A stretch of DNA of 64,000 nt from Nafulsella turpanensis ZLM-10 (lineage in GTDB: Bacteria; Bacteroidota; Bacteroidia; Cytophagales; Cyclobacteriaceae): assembly GCF_000346615.1 (NCBI RefSeq), contig NZ_ANNU01000002.1, positions 1-64,000 of the forward strand, written 5' to 3'. Shown here piece by piece: positions 27,559-35,987 of the stretch. How positions within the stretch are numbered: position 1 is the stretch's first letter; every line of letters starts with the position of its first letter. The position numbers and the translations under genes are program-made. The notes under the pieces are model-generated. The model was given only the letters and a program-made list of their open reading frames with translations, ran no database searches and was not told the origin of the DNA.

Positions 27559-28292
27559 TGTAAAAAGGCTCCTGTAGCAGCTGGTGCTAAAAAATAACCG
27601 GAAGTTTTTTTGTAGTACTTATCTTCTATAGGAGAGACTCTGTTGCAGATAGCAGATACTTAATTCTTCATTCTGCTTTCAAATAATCATCCTCCTTTTT
27701 CATCAGTAATCCCATAATCCGGAGCTGGCCTCCCAAAGAGCCCAACTGAATCTTAAAGGGAGTTCTTCAAAAGCCTCTCTTCCTTAGAAGCTCCTTTCTG
27801 GTGACAAACAGCAAAACAGGAACAAAAAAAGTATTTTAAAAGGAAGAAATACCCGAACATAAGCAGAAGAGGAAGCCTTTGTAAACAAGAGCAAATCCTG
27901 AGCAATACATAAACTATTTATTCCCTCTGATTATGCTCGCCGCGCTCTTCCAGCCAAAAGTGACCAGCAGGCCAACTTTGTAAGATTAGTAATCAGATTA
28001 TAGTAGCAGACCCTCTGCCAAAGGATTAGTTTTAGATTTTCCCTCTAAATCAATAGAATAAAGTGTTTAAAAAGTTTGATATTCCGCATTTAGCAGATTA
28101 TAAAAATGGAAAGCAGACTTATTGCAAAACAAACTATGCATTCAAAAAAAAATATGTTTTGCTACGGCCGCTCCGTAATAACTATTTTTGAGGATGTACC
28201 ATCGCTTTTGCTATCCCCTTAATTGTTTCTATCCCTTCTGTTATGTTTGCAGAAAGTTTTAAAAATTCTGTTTTAGCCGAAGGCCCAAACCT
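27559..28292. other. Non-coding gap
   Basis: No convincing gene. GCAAAACA (28122-) and TGTTTTGC (28156-) could pair around an A-rich loop. The sequence just before 28293 is the leader of the exported protein. Confidence 0.45.
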
Positions 28293-28853
28293 ATGAAAAA
28301 GATATTCCTGCTTGTAATGCTGCTTTTCCCTGTCATAATAAAAGCCCAGCAGCTCAGTTCCCAATGGGAAATGAACCTACGGGACGAGCTGGTTCAGTTT
28401 AAGGCCTGTCAGAAGGAGGTCAACAACGGAATCAATCCCTGCAATGAGTATATAGGTCAGGCGGTAAAGGCGGTTTACCAGCTCAATGACTTTTATGCTG
28501 CCGGAAAGGGAAGATATATGCTGGTCAGTGAAATCTCTCACTTCCTGGAAGAAAGTGATCAATGGGTCTTTCTGGGCCACGCCTATGAGGAGGAGGCTTT
28601 AAACAAGGCACAGCTTTATGCCAATGAAAACAAAGCGGCAGTAGCGGTATACCTGAACGAGGAAGGAATCGGGCTGGTCTCCATCATTTTACCCGGAGAA
28701 ATGAAAAATTCAGGCACCTGGGGACTTCCTGTGCCGAATTCCGCCGCTTTCTTTGTCTATGACCCTGCCAGGTCCTATATTGGAAAAAGCCTTTCTTATG
28801 CGTTTGAGCGGAGATTACTAAAAGAAGTCAGGCTCTACGGCAGACAATATTAA
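28293..28853 (+). CDS. Exported protein, possibly NlpC/P60- or CHAP-like
   Basis: A 186-residue protein with a signal peptide (MKKIFLLVMLLFPVIIKAQQ). Mature part: NNGINPCNEYIGQAVKAVYQ with a Cys at the start of a helix, then SEISHFLEESDQWVFLGHA, AQLYANENKAAVAVYLNEEG, IGLVSIILPGEM, SGTWGLPVPNSAAFFVYD and GKSLSYAFERR. The order (Cys-led helix, then A-V-A-V-Y strand, then a strand ending in LPG) resembles papain-like NlpC/CHAP amidases. In those, the strand before LPG usually carries the catalytic His (G-H-V); here it is G-L-V. So if the assignment is right the enzyme is probably inactive. The assignment itself is uncertain. Confidence 0.55.
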   Translation: MKKIFLLVMLLFPVIIKAQQLSSQWEMNLRDELVQFKACQKEVNNGINPCNEYIGQAVKAVYQLNDFYAAGKGRYMLVSEISHFLEESDQWVFLGHAYEEEALNKAQLYANENKAAVAVYLNEEGIGLVSIILPGEMKNSGTWGLPVPNSAAFFVYDPARSYIGKSLSYAFERRLLKEVRLYGRQY

Positions 28854-29226
28854 ACTTTAAAAGGAAGTTACGCTCCCATCCCCTGATAAGGATTTCCCCT
28901 TCCTCTGCGCCAGAGGAATCCAAATACATAAAATCCGCTGATATACTGGCTACCAGGTCCCGATTTTAGCCTAGCCGCTGAAAGAAACTACGGCGGCTTC
29001 TTATTTTAAGTGGGTATTCTATTATGGGACAACCATCTTTTAAAGAAGGCGGCATCATGTTTAAACGGTTACCAAAGTTTCAAATCCGGTAAAAGGGACA
29101 AAGGCAGCAGCTTAAAACACCCCCCTTCTGCACTGGCTGTTACATAATGTACATCCTAAATCTGTAACATTGTTTATTATTTAAGCCCTTCTGCTTCAGA
29201 CACAGAAGGGCTTCAAAATCCCTGCT
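28854..29226. other. Gap with a hairpin
   Basis: Between convergent genes. Apart from the hairpin at 29183-29213 I see no gene or repeat. Confidence 0.5.
29183..29213 (-). terminator. Strong hairpin after the 29227 gene
   Basis: AAGCCCTTCTG-CTTCAGACA-CAGAAGGGCTT is a perfect 11-bp stem right behind the stop of the minus-strand barrel gene. The T tract after it is poor, so termination strength is uncertain. Confidence 0.6.
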
Positions 29227-31650
29227 TCAGTTTCCTGCTCTGTCCAGTTCCTCGAGCTCATGCTGGAGTTCAGGAGCCTTAAAGTCTATTCCCTTCCGGA
29301 AATTATAGCGCAGACTGATACTAAATTTTCTGCTAAAGAAATACTGGTCGAACAAGTTCAGGCTTTCCCCTATGCTAGCCCCTCCTTTAATTAAACGACT
29401 GCGAAACAAATCCCCTGCACCCAAGTTGATTTCCAGCTTGTCCTCCAGAAGGCTTTTCTTCAGGCCAGCATTTATCCAGCCGTAAGGCTCCACCCGCTCA
29501 ACGCCCCAGATGGAGGGCCCACGGTAAGCCGCACTAATCTCCATTCTGAGTGCAAAAGGCAGGAGAATGGTGTGGGTGGACTGAAAATAGTAAAAAGTTT
29601 CCTGATTGATCATTTCCTCCTTCGGCAAAGGGGTACGATACTCCTGATAAGCCGCCACGGCTGTATTCTGGCTGTCCCAGAAGCTAAATAGTTTTACCGG
29701 AACCACTGCCGTTGCACTTAAATAATGGGCTTCTTCTACATTATAATCCATAAAGGTGGTTGTTTGTGCTGCAGCATCCATAAAAGGGAGCTCTGTCAGA
29801 AAATCATGGGAGAGCTGATAACCCACAACCAGCCTATATACCTCCTTGAAAGTTTGAGTGACCCCGAAGGAATGAGTGTACTGAGGCCGCAGGTAAGGAT
29901 TTCCCTGGGACCAGGTGAAAGGATCCAGATAAAAAATAAAAGGGTTCAACTGCTCATAATCCGGCCGCTGAATTCGGCGACTGTAGTGATAGTTCAGCTG
30001 ATATTGCTTATTTACCTTATGTTCAATAAAAAGGCTGGGAAAGAGCTGCAGGAAATCCTTTTTTGTCCGCTGGCCAGTTGTTTTGGAAACACCAAATGAA
30101 TGAGTGTCCTCTGCCCGCACCCCTGCCTGCACAGAAAGCCTTGACCCAAGTGGACCGCTCAGGTTCAGGTAAGCAGCATAAATATTCTCCTTATAAATAA
30201 AATGGTTTGAACGCCGCGGATCGGGAACCGCCAGCCCTTCTTCATGGATATAAAAGCGAAGGTCATTGTCGGAAATGACGCGGCTGGCTTTCAGGCCAGT
30301 TTCTACTTTTAACCCTCTGGAAAATGGTCGTATAAAGTCAAGTTTTGCTGCATAAATGTCATACCCATTAGGATTATCACTCAGTAGGAGTTCACTCCCC
30401 TCTTCAGCTGGAGGCAGCAGCTCTCTGTAGAAGCTGTGAAAATATCCACTCTCCCTGTTTAGAATATTAACATAGCTCATTCCCAGGTGAATAGCAGTGC
30501 CCAGGCTGTCGAACTCCCCGCTGTAGTAGAGGTGGGTATTGTAGTTGGAAAACCGGCCTGCTGTCAGGTTATCAGCTTCAATAAAAACAACAGGTGTCCC
30601 GGAGACTGGCCCAATATAGGTTTCGGTGAGGAAAGCGGCTGTATCCTGCTGTCTGACAATGTTTGCTACCAGCCCCAGCTGATGCCCTTCCCTGATTCGG
30701 TAGTCACCGCCTACGCGCAGTGAGGGAGTGCGGCTGATTTTATCTTCTCTTATCTGCTGCTCCAGAAAGGTCTTCTCCTGCTCTTCTACGAAGAGCCGCG
30801 AAAAGACGCCTTTTCGTAGCGAGGGCCGTTGTGCCATGTCAAGGTGGACAAACAGATTCAAGGGACCGGTCCTGTAAAAAACATTACCACCTCCGGCAAA
30901 CGTATGCAGCTGGTTATAGGCATAAGTGGTATAGAGGCTTCCATTTACTCCTTGCCCTTTATGCTCTTTCAGCTGAATGTTCAGAATACCTGAGGCTCCT
31001 TCAGCATCAAAGCGGGCCGAAGGGTGCGTGATAATTTCGATGCTCTTGATATTTTCCGCAGGCATTCCTTCCAGCATGCTCTTCAGGTCAGCAGCCGACA
31101 GATAAGTCAGCCGCCCATCAAGCATAATAGTTACCCCTGCTTTTCCGTTCAGCTGAATACGTCCATCCTGGTCAATAAAAACCCCGGGAGCATCCGCCAA
31201 TACATCAAAAGCCGTACTACCTGCAGCCAAAGCAGTTCCTTCTACACTTACCACCATCCGGTCTGCTTGCTGTATTATGGTAGGCCTCAGTGCCTCTACA
31301 GTTACCTCTTTTAGTTTAGCGGTTTTTTCCTCCATCCTGATGGAACCAAAGTCCTGTTGAAATGAGGGGCCGCTTACAATAAAGGAATCCGAAAACAGCT
31401 CCTGATAGCCAATAGCACTGAAACGTAGCACATAGCTTCCTTCCTCTGGTGCAGGTAGCAAAAAAGTACCCGACTCAGTGGTAACGGTTCCGCCAGCCAG
31501 GGAAGAATCAGGAAGGGCTAGCAGCGCCACATTGATGTAGGGCAAGTCCTGTCCGGCAGCATCTACCACTCGCCCCTGTAGAGCTTGCTGAGCAGAAACT
31601 GTTATGGTTCCAAGCAGACAGGTGCAAATAATAAGCAGTAACGCCTTCAT
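29227..31650 (-). CDS. Outer-membrane plug/barrel protein (CarboxypepD_reg, OMP_b-brl family), paralogue
   Basis: An 807-residue outer-membrane protein with signal peptide (MKALLLIICTCLLGTITVSA). Domains in order match the protein at 9265-11697: CarboxypepD_reg-like (ALQGRVVDAAGQDLPYINVA), plug-like region (LADAPGVFIDQDGRIQLNGK, YLSAADLKSMLEGMPAENIK, THPSARFDAEGASGILNI), then a barrel ending ISLRYNFRKGIDFKAP. The conserved VEALRPTI and QADRMVVSVEGTA segments are shared almost word for word. Substrate is unknown. A hairpin follows the stop. It precedes the NTF2-DJ-1 fusion gene in reverse order with a 57-bp gap and could be co-transcribed with it. Confidence 0.85.
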   Translation of the reverse strand: MKALLLIICTCLLGTITVSAQQALQGRVVDAAGQDLPYINVALLALPDSSLAGGTVTTESGTFLLPAPEEGSYVLRFSAIGYQELFSDSFIVSGPSFQQDFGSIRMEEKTAKLKEVTVEALRPTIIQQADRMVVSVEGTALAAGSTAFDVLADAPGVFIDQDGRIQLNGKAGVTIMLDGRLTYLSAADLKSMLEGMPAENIKSIEIITHPSARFDAEGASGILNIQLKEHKGQGVNGSLYTTYAYNQLHTFAGGGNVFYRTGPLNLFVHLDMAQRPSLRKGVFSRLFVEEQEKTFLEQQIREDKISRTPSLRVGGDYRIREGHQLGLVANIVRQQDTAAFLTETYIGPVSGTPVVFIEADNLTAGRFSNYNTHLYYSGEFDSLGTAIHLGMSYVNILNRESGYFHSFYRELLPPAEEGSELLLSDNPNGYDIYAAKLDFIRPFSRGLKVETGLKASRVISDNDLRFYIHEEGLAVPDPRRSNHFIYKENIYAAYLNLSGPLGSRLSVQAGVRAEDTHSFGVSKTTGQRTKKDFLQLFPSLFIEHKVNKQYQLNYHYSRRIQRPDYEQLNPFIFYLDPFTWSQGNPYLRPQYTHSFGVTQTFKEVYRLVVGYQLSHDFLTELPFMDAAAQTTTFMDYNVEEAHYLSATAVVPVKLFSFWDSQNTAVAAYQEYRTPLPKEEMINQETFYYFQSTHTILLPFALRMEISAAYRGPSIWGVERVEPYGWINAGLKKSLLEDKLEINLGAGDLFRSRLIKGGASIGESLNLFDQYFFSRKFSISLRYNFRKGIDFKAPELQHELEELDRAGN

Positions 31651-31707
31651 ATGGATTTTCTTTAGAAATTAAACAGTATTGAAAGTGGTAGGAAATAGTC
31701 CCACCAT

Positions 31708-32841
31708 TCAGCGTTTGGAAGCACTCCCATCAGGCTGTTGCAGGGCTGCCACCAGTTCTTTTGCCAGGGCCTCCACTGACTGTGCATTCTGCCCCGTAAG
31801 CAACCGCTGGTCCAGTTCTATATGGGAGGACCAGTTAGGAGCGACAGTAAACTCTCCTCCTTTTTCTTCCAGTGCTGTTTGCAGCAGAAAAGGCATCTCT
31901 TCTGCCAGTCCTATTTCTGTTTCCTCGGCATTGGTAAAGCCGGTAAGCTTTTTACCCTTTACCAAAGGGGTACCATTGGAAAGCCGGATGTTTACAAGGC
32001 CAACAGAACCATGGCAGATGGCTGCTACGATTCCCTCTTTTTCATAAATGCTAGCCGCCAGATTTGCCAGTGCACTGTTCTCAGGAAAGTCCCACATGGT
32101 GCCGTGGCCTCCGGCAAAGTAAATGGCCTGGTAGTCGTCCGGATTTACCTGCACTGGCAGGAGCGTTTGCTGCAGGCGTGACCATGCTTCTTCGTTTTCC
32201 ACGAACCATGCAATAACAGGGTCATTAAGGTCCTGGCCATACAGGTGGGTGAACTTACCCTTAGGGCTGACAAAATCAACCGCATAACCAGCCTCATCCA
32301 GGGCTTTATACACATAGGCCACTTCTTTTAAATTCAAGCCCGCTTTACGGCCTGTATCGCCTAAATCGGCATGGCTGGTAATGGCAATCAATACTCTGCC
32401 GGCGGAAGGACTGCGCGCAAAGGTTTTATCGACGATGAGCCACTGCCCATTAATCTTTAACAAGCTCATATAATCATGGAAGCGGAGGTTTGGGTAGGTC
32501 AAAAGAACAGTGGCCTGGGCAGCATCCTCAAAGCGGCGGATGTCGATAATTTCTCCCCGGCAGTTTAGTTTTTCACCAGGTGTTAAACGTTGCAGGTATT
32601 CCTCCAGGCTCCATTCTCCCAGGGCCTTAGAACCAGGGTCGACGAACTTTAAGGCAGCGCCGGGGTGAAAGGCTTTCCGCAGCCTTTCCAGGTCTCCTCC
32701 GTTTCTTCCTTCGATATAGTTCGTAACAGTTTCCCGAATCTGCGCTTCATCGCTGAGCTGCTGGGCAAGGCCTCTGCCCTGACTGAAGAGCAGAAGTACC
32801 AGGGCAATGAGTAAAGAATAAGGTGTTTTCATGGCTTTCAT
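31708..32841 (-). CDS. Exported fusion: NTF2-like domain plus DJ-1/PfpI amidotransferase-like domain
   Basis: A 377-residue protein with a signal peptide (YSLLIALVLLLFSQGRGLAQ). Residues ~30-145 form an NTF2/lumazine-binding-like domain (IRETVTNYIEGRNGGDLERL, LRKAFHPGAAL, MSLLKINGQWLIVDKTF). Residues ~150-370 form a DJ-1/PfpI domain of the HSP31 type: VLIAITSHADLGDTGRKAGL, YQAIYFAGGHGTMWDFPE and the nucleophile elbow AAICHGSVGLVNI, with Cys in the usual place and a Glu in the N-terminal half. DJ-1-like enzymes act on aldehydes or as deglycase-type hydrolases. The fusion and the predicted export are unusual. ATG at MKAMK or MK (one codon apart) would both work. Confidence 0.85.
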   Translation of the reverse strand: MKAMKTPYSLLIALVLLLFSQGRGLAQQLSDEAQIRETVTNYIEGRNGGDLERLRKAFHPGAALKFVDPGSKALGEWSLEEYLQRLTPGEKLNCRGEIIDIRRFEDAAQATVLLTYPNLRFHDYMSLLKINGQWLIVDKTFARSPSAGRVLIAITSHADLGDTGRKAGLNLKEVAYVYKALDEAGYAVDFVSPKGKFTHLYGQDLNDPVIAWFVENEEAWSRLQQTLLPVQVNPDDYQAIYFAGGHGTMWDFPENSALANLAASIYEKEGIVAAICHGSVGLVNIRLSNGTPLVKGKKLTGFTNAEETEIGLAEEMPFLLQTALEEKGGEFTVAPNWSSHIELDQRLLTGQNAQSVEALAKELVAALQQPDGSASKR

Positions 32842-32984
32842 TTTTTTAAGAAAGCTAATAAGCGATACCTGGTCTAAAAATAAAATTCAACCGATAGCAC
32901 TATCTTTTCAACCAATGGCTGTTTCCTCCCTCCCCGGAAGTGAGAAATACCTTAAATTGTAGCAGAAACCAGGAAGAAAACTCC

Positions 32985-33995
32985 ATGAAAAAACAGCTCC
33001 TTTTGCTGCAGTTTATTGGCTGGGCCGTGGCCTTTGCACTTTTTTACGTTTATCTGGCTGCCCGTCTGCAGGGTGGGCCTTATGTGCTGGCCATCAGCCT
33101 GAGCTCTTTTGCTTCCTTTATGCTCATCATTTACGGCTATGCTACTTTCCTTTACCCCCGCTATTACCCTCGTTTATCAGCAATGACCTTTGTCGCCACC
33201 GTATCCCTGTTTTTTATACTGGTGGTACTGGCTAGATTGGGGGTGGAGTGGTTGATTATCGGCCCCATGGGTAGTAGCTCTACCATTTTCAACCTTGGCA
33301 GAACCCATCTGCTCTACGACATTCTAAGCTGTTTCTTTGCCCTGGTAATAGGGATACTACTGGTTTCGGTAAGAGAAAATGTAGCACGCCAAAAGCGGGA
33401 GGCGGAGCTCAGGCGCCGGCAGGCCGAAGCGGAGCTTAACCTGCTCAAAGCGCAGCTGCAGCCCCATTTCCTGTTCAACTCCCTGAACAATCTTTACTAT
33501 GATGTGTATAAAAGTCTGCCCGATGTGGCCCGGCGAATAGCCATGCTCTCCGACATTATGCGGTATTTTATGGAGCAGAGCCCCAGGGAAAAAGTCGCAC
33601 TCAGTACAGAGCTTGAGTTTATCCGGAACTACATAGCTCTTGAGCGCGTGCGCCTGCCGCATCCGGTTTCTATTCAGTGGGAACAGGAGGTGGATGAGGG
33701 TATAATGGTGCCGCCCATGCTGCTGATGCCGCTGGTGGAAAACCTCTTTAAACATGGCATCGATAAGGGCAAGGAAGAGCAGCAGGCAAGTCTTTCGCTG
33801 CAGCAGCAGGAAAAGCAGTTGATCTTTACCCTAATTAATGCTTTGCCAGGCCAGTCACAAGGGCAGGAACGGAAAGGTCTTGGTCTGGTAAACCTGAGGG
33901 AGCGGCTACAGCTTCTTTACGGTAACCGATTCAGCCTCAGGACGAGTACCACCAAAGAAAACTTCTTCACTCAGCTCATTATTCCCCTGATATGA
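32985..33995 (+). CDS. LytS-type sensor histidine kinase
   Basis: A 336-residue kinase. I chose ATG 32985 (MKKQLLLLQFIGWAVAFALF) because it begins the first membrane helix; the frame is open for 15 more codons. Four membrane helices span ~1-130 (FLYPRYYPRL between the second and third). A coiled stretch with REAELRRRQAEAELNLLKAQ leads to the phospho-acceptor motif LQPHFLFNSLNNLYYDV, followed by an ATPase domain (LLMPLVENLFKHGID, GLGLVNLRERLQLLYG). The receiver gene overlaps its stop by ATGA. Because that partner is truncated, this kinase is probably an orphan. Confidence 0.9.
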   Translation: MKKQLLLLQFIGWAVAFALFYVYLAARLQGGPYVLAISLSSFASFMLIIYGYATFLYPRYYPRLSAMTFVATVSLFFILVVLARLGVEWLIIGPMGSSSTIFNLGRTHLLYDILSCFFALVIGILLVSVRENVARQKREAELRRRQAEAELNLLKAQLQPHFLFNSLNNLYYDVYKSLPDVARRIAMLSDIMRYFMEQSPREKVALSTELEFIRNYIALERVRLPHPVSIQWEQEVDEGIMVPPMLLMPLVENLFKHGIDKGKEEQQASLSLQQQEKQLIFTLINALPGQSQGQERKGLGLVNLRERLQLLYGNRFSLRTSTTKENFFTQLIIPLI

Positions 33996-34213
33996 AAATC
34001 CGCTGCATCATTGTAGAAGACGAGCCAAAGGCTCTGAGCCTGCTCCGGGAATATGTAGCACAGCTTCCCTGGCTGGAGCTGGTGCAGGCTACTGCCAACC
34101 CTATAGAGGCGCTCAATATGGCAGCTAAGGAGAGGGTGGATTTGATGCTCCTGGATATCAACCTGCCTGGCTTCAGCGGGCCAACTAGGCTGTGTCTGAT
34201 GAATACTTTTTAA
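33992..34213 (+). pseudogene. LytTR-type response regulator, cut off after the receiver core
   Basis: The first 63 residues are a normal receiver: acidic pair in CIIVEDEPKALSLLREY and phospho-acceptor Asp55 in LMLLDINLPGFSG. The rest of the receiver and the DNA-binding LytTR domain are missing. The frame runs on for ten foreign residues, partly into the left end of an insertion sequence starting at 34188. DNA right of the insertion cluster does not resume the gene. The final 18 bases before the insertion match the end of the barrel gene at 11680-11697. Confidence 0.85.
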
Positions 34214-34243
34214 AGAAGAATTTCATAATTGCCAGCTGTATAA

Positions 34244-35119
34244 GAGCATGTTTAAAAATTTTCTTAGGCAGCAGGGTCTAATCTGTTAAGAATAAGCTGG
34301 CAATTCTGCCACAGGACCCAAGCTTCCGAACTTTCTGTGGTTTTTTCGTGGTCTTTGTCCAATCTTCGGAAGAAGCTCAGGCTCCCGAAGGTTCTTTCGC
34401 TGACCCATCTCCACTTTACAGGCACAAAACCATCAGTACCTGGAGGCTTAGAAGATAGCTCTAGTTCTACTCCTAAAAGGTTCTCACTGACCCAGTTGAT
34501 AAACCTCTTTTTGTAAGCCTCATCAGCTAGAATCTTTTCCATCCTATGCATATACCCTTGCAGTGGTGCTACTACTTTTTCAGCCATTACTCCATCATGT
34601 TGATTGGCTGCATGTACGATCACAGCCCATACTAAACCAAGGGTGTCTGTAATGATATGACGCTTCCTGCCATTGATCTTTTTATTGCCATCTATCCCTT
34701 TTGCTTCCTTCACAAATGGAGCGGCTTTGATAGACTGAGAATCAATGCAGAACATAGATGGAGTTGCTTTTTTGCCTATTCTTTCACGTTCCAGACGATT
34801 CAGTGCAAAGTTGAGGTTCTCTAAAGTGTCATCTTTTTTCCACTTCCTGAAATAGTAGTAAAAACTTTCCCATTTAGGAAAACATTCTGGCAAGTTTCTC
34901 CATTGACTACCTATACGAAGATACCATAAAATCCCATCTACGATAGAGCGTAGGGAATATTGACGTTTGCGTTTTATAGGAAGATAGCTTTTTATAGTTT
35001 CCCATTGCGGGTCAGTAAGTCTCTTGTATTGAGATTGCATAAGTAAATGAGTTTGGTTTCTTTTTTTCTTACGCAACTGGCCCGCTTTCCTTTACCCTAC
35101 CTAAAATTTAAACATGCTC
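34244..35119 (-). mobile_element. IS5-family element inserted in the outer IS
   Basis: 876 bp with inverted ends GAGCATGTTTAAA (34244-34256; reversed at 35119-35107) and a TAA duplication at 34241-34243 and 35120-35122. It carries one intact transposase gene on the minus strand. It interrupts the last codons of the outer element's transposase. Confidence 0.9.
34264..35076 (-). CDS. IS5-family transposase, intact
   Basis: A 270-residue DDE transposase. The N-terminal DUF4096-like part is YKRLTDPQWETIKSYLPIKR with WYLRIGSQWRNLPECFPKWE. DDE motifs: FCIDSQSIKAAPFVKEAKGI followed by NGRKRHIITDTLGLVWAVIV, ILADEAYKKRFINWV and the E region KWRWVSERTFGSLSFFRRLD. Start ATG 35076 (MRKKKRNQT); a shorter start at MQSQYKRLT is also possible. 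The element's inverted ends and target duplication are intact, so it may still be mobile. Confidence 0.9.
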   Translation of the reverse strand: MRKKKRNQTHLLMQSQYKRLTDPQWETIKSYLPIKRKRQYSLRSIVDGILWYLRIGSQWRNLPECFPKWESFYYYFRKWKKDDTLENLNFALNRLERERIGKKATPSMFCIDSQSIKAAPFVKEAKGIDGNKKINGRKRHIITDTLGLVWAVIVHAANQHDGVMAEKVVAPLQGYMHRMEKILADEAYKKRFINWVSENLLGVELELSSKPPGTDGFVPVKWRWVSERTFGSLSFFRRLDKDHEKTTESSEAWVLWQNCQLILNRLDPAA

Positions 35120-35589
35120 TAATAGCCATAAAGCTGGAAGCGGTTTTATCATATCTTGTAGCTAAACGGCGATATTCTTTCAGCCACCCGATAGCCTGTT
35201 CAATTTTACCTCTTTCTTTGTAGACCTGCTTATCAAAGCGAGGGTGGGGTCCTTTTTTCCTGCGCTTTGTTCCAGGTCTTAATGCCTTTTCCGGTATCAT
35301 TGCCCGAATGCCACGACGGCGCAATTCTTTTCGAATCTTTCCGGCGTCATAGCCCTTATCAGCAGTGATTTCATCAGGCTTATTGCGTGGCCTTCCTTTG
35401 GCTTGCCTGAAAGATACCTTCTTTACAACCTCTTCAAAGAAAGCAGAATCATGCGCTGCTCCTGAGCTTAAAGCCACTGCCAATGGGTTATGGTTCCTGT
35501 CGGTGACCAGGTGTATTTTTGTTAAAGATCCACCTCTACTGCGCCCTAAGGCATGGTCTGCAGGTTCTTCCTGCTCTTGCTCTGCTCCC

Positions 35590-35596
35590 CTTTTTT
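35590..35596 (-). other. A6G slippery heptamer in IS427-like transposase
   Basis: The minus strand reads AAAAAAG at the point where the first transposase frame (SAAGAGKK) must shift by -1 to continue as GRSRGGSLTK. Two-frame IS5 elements of the IS427 group commonly use such -1 frameshifting. The break is therefore programmed rather than a mutation. Confidence 0.7.
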
Positions 35597-35820
35597 ACCT
35601 GCCCCGGCAGCAGATTTATGAGCCCGGATAACAGTTGAATCCACTGCCCGGAGTTGCCAATCAATATAGCCATCCTTATCCAACTCAAGATGAAGTCGTT
35701 CTACTATCCTATCAAACATCCCATTTTTCTTGTAGCGCCTAAAGCGGTCGTACACCGTTCGGCCGCCGCCTTTAGCTTTGAGGTGTAGGACAAAATTAAG
35801 AAAGGCATTATCTTTAAAAT

Positions 35821-35956
35821 ACCGGCTTAGGTGAACTATGGCCGCCGCTGGATAAGATCCAACCCGCGATTTAGTACCTAAGCCGGTTGATAAGGACAAG
35901 CTTCAAATAGAAATTCAGGTTTAAGGCCTATTAGTAAGGTTTTGAAAGTGTCCCTG
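35821..35956. ncRNA. Candidate IS110 bridge-RNA region (two stem-loops)
   Basis: Stem-loop 1: ACCGGCTTAGGT (35821-35832) pairs perfectly with ACCTAAGCCGGT (35876-35887). Inside is an internal loop closed by an apical hairpin TGGAT-AAG-ATCCA. The loop's left strand holds GGCCGCCGC (35840-35848), identical to the left element boundary at 35761-35769; its right strand holds CCGCGATTT (35864-35872), the exact complement of AAATCGCGG at the right boundary (37000-37008). Stem-loop 2: AGGACAAGCTTCAAA (35893-35907) pairs with TTTTGAAAGTGTCCCT (35940-35955), and its loop holds ATAGAAAT, also found at 36996-37003. Bridge RNAs of IS110 elements have this architecture. Which strand is transcribed is not settled by the sequence. 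Confidence 0.6.
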
Positions 35957-35987
35957 TCGCTTTTGTTTTATCCTTAAAAGTAAAGCT

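Noticed and set aside
29041-29100. TTTCAAATCC resembling a tRNA T-loop
   Set aside because: No acceptor stem, D-arm or anticodon arm can be formed around it.
35097-35899. Two minus-strand frames as two separate genes
   Set aside because: They are the two halves of one IS427-like transposase joined by a -1 frameshift at 35590-35596, with foreign ends contributed by the inner insertions.
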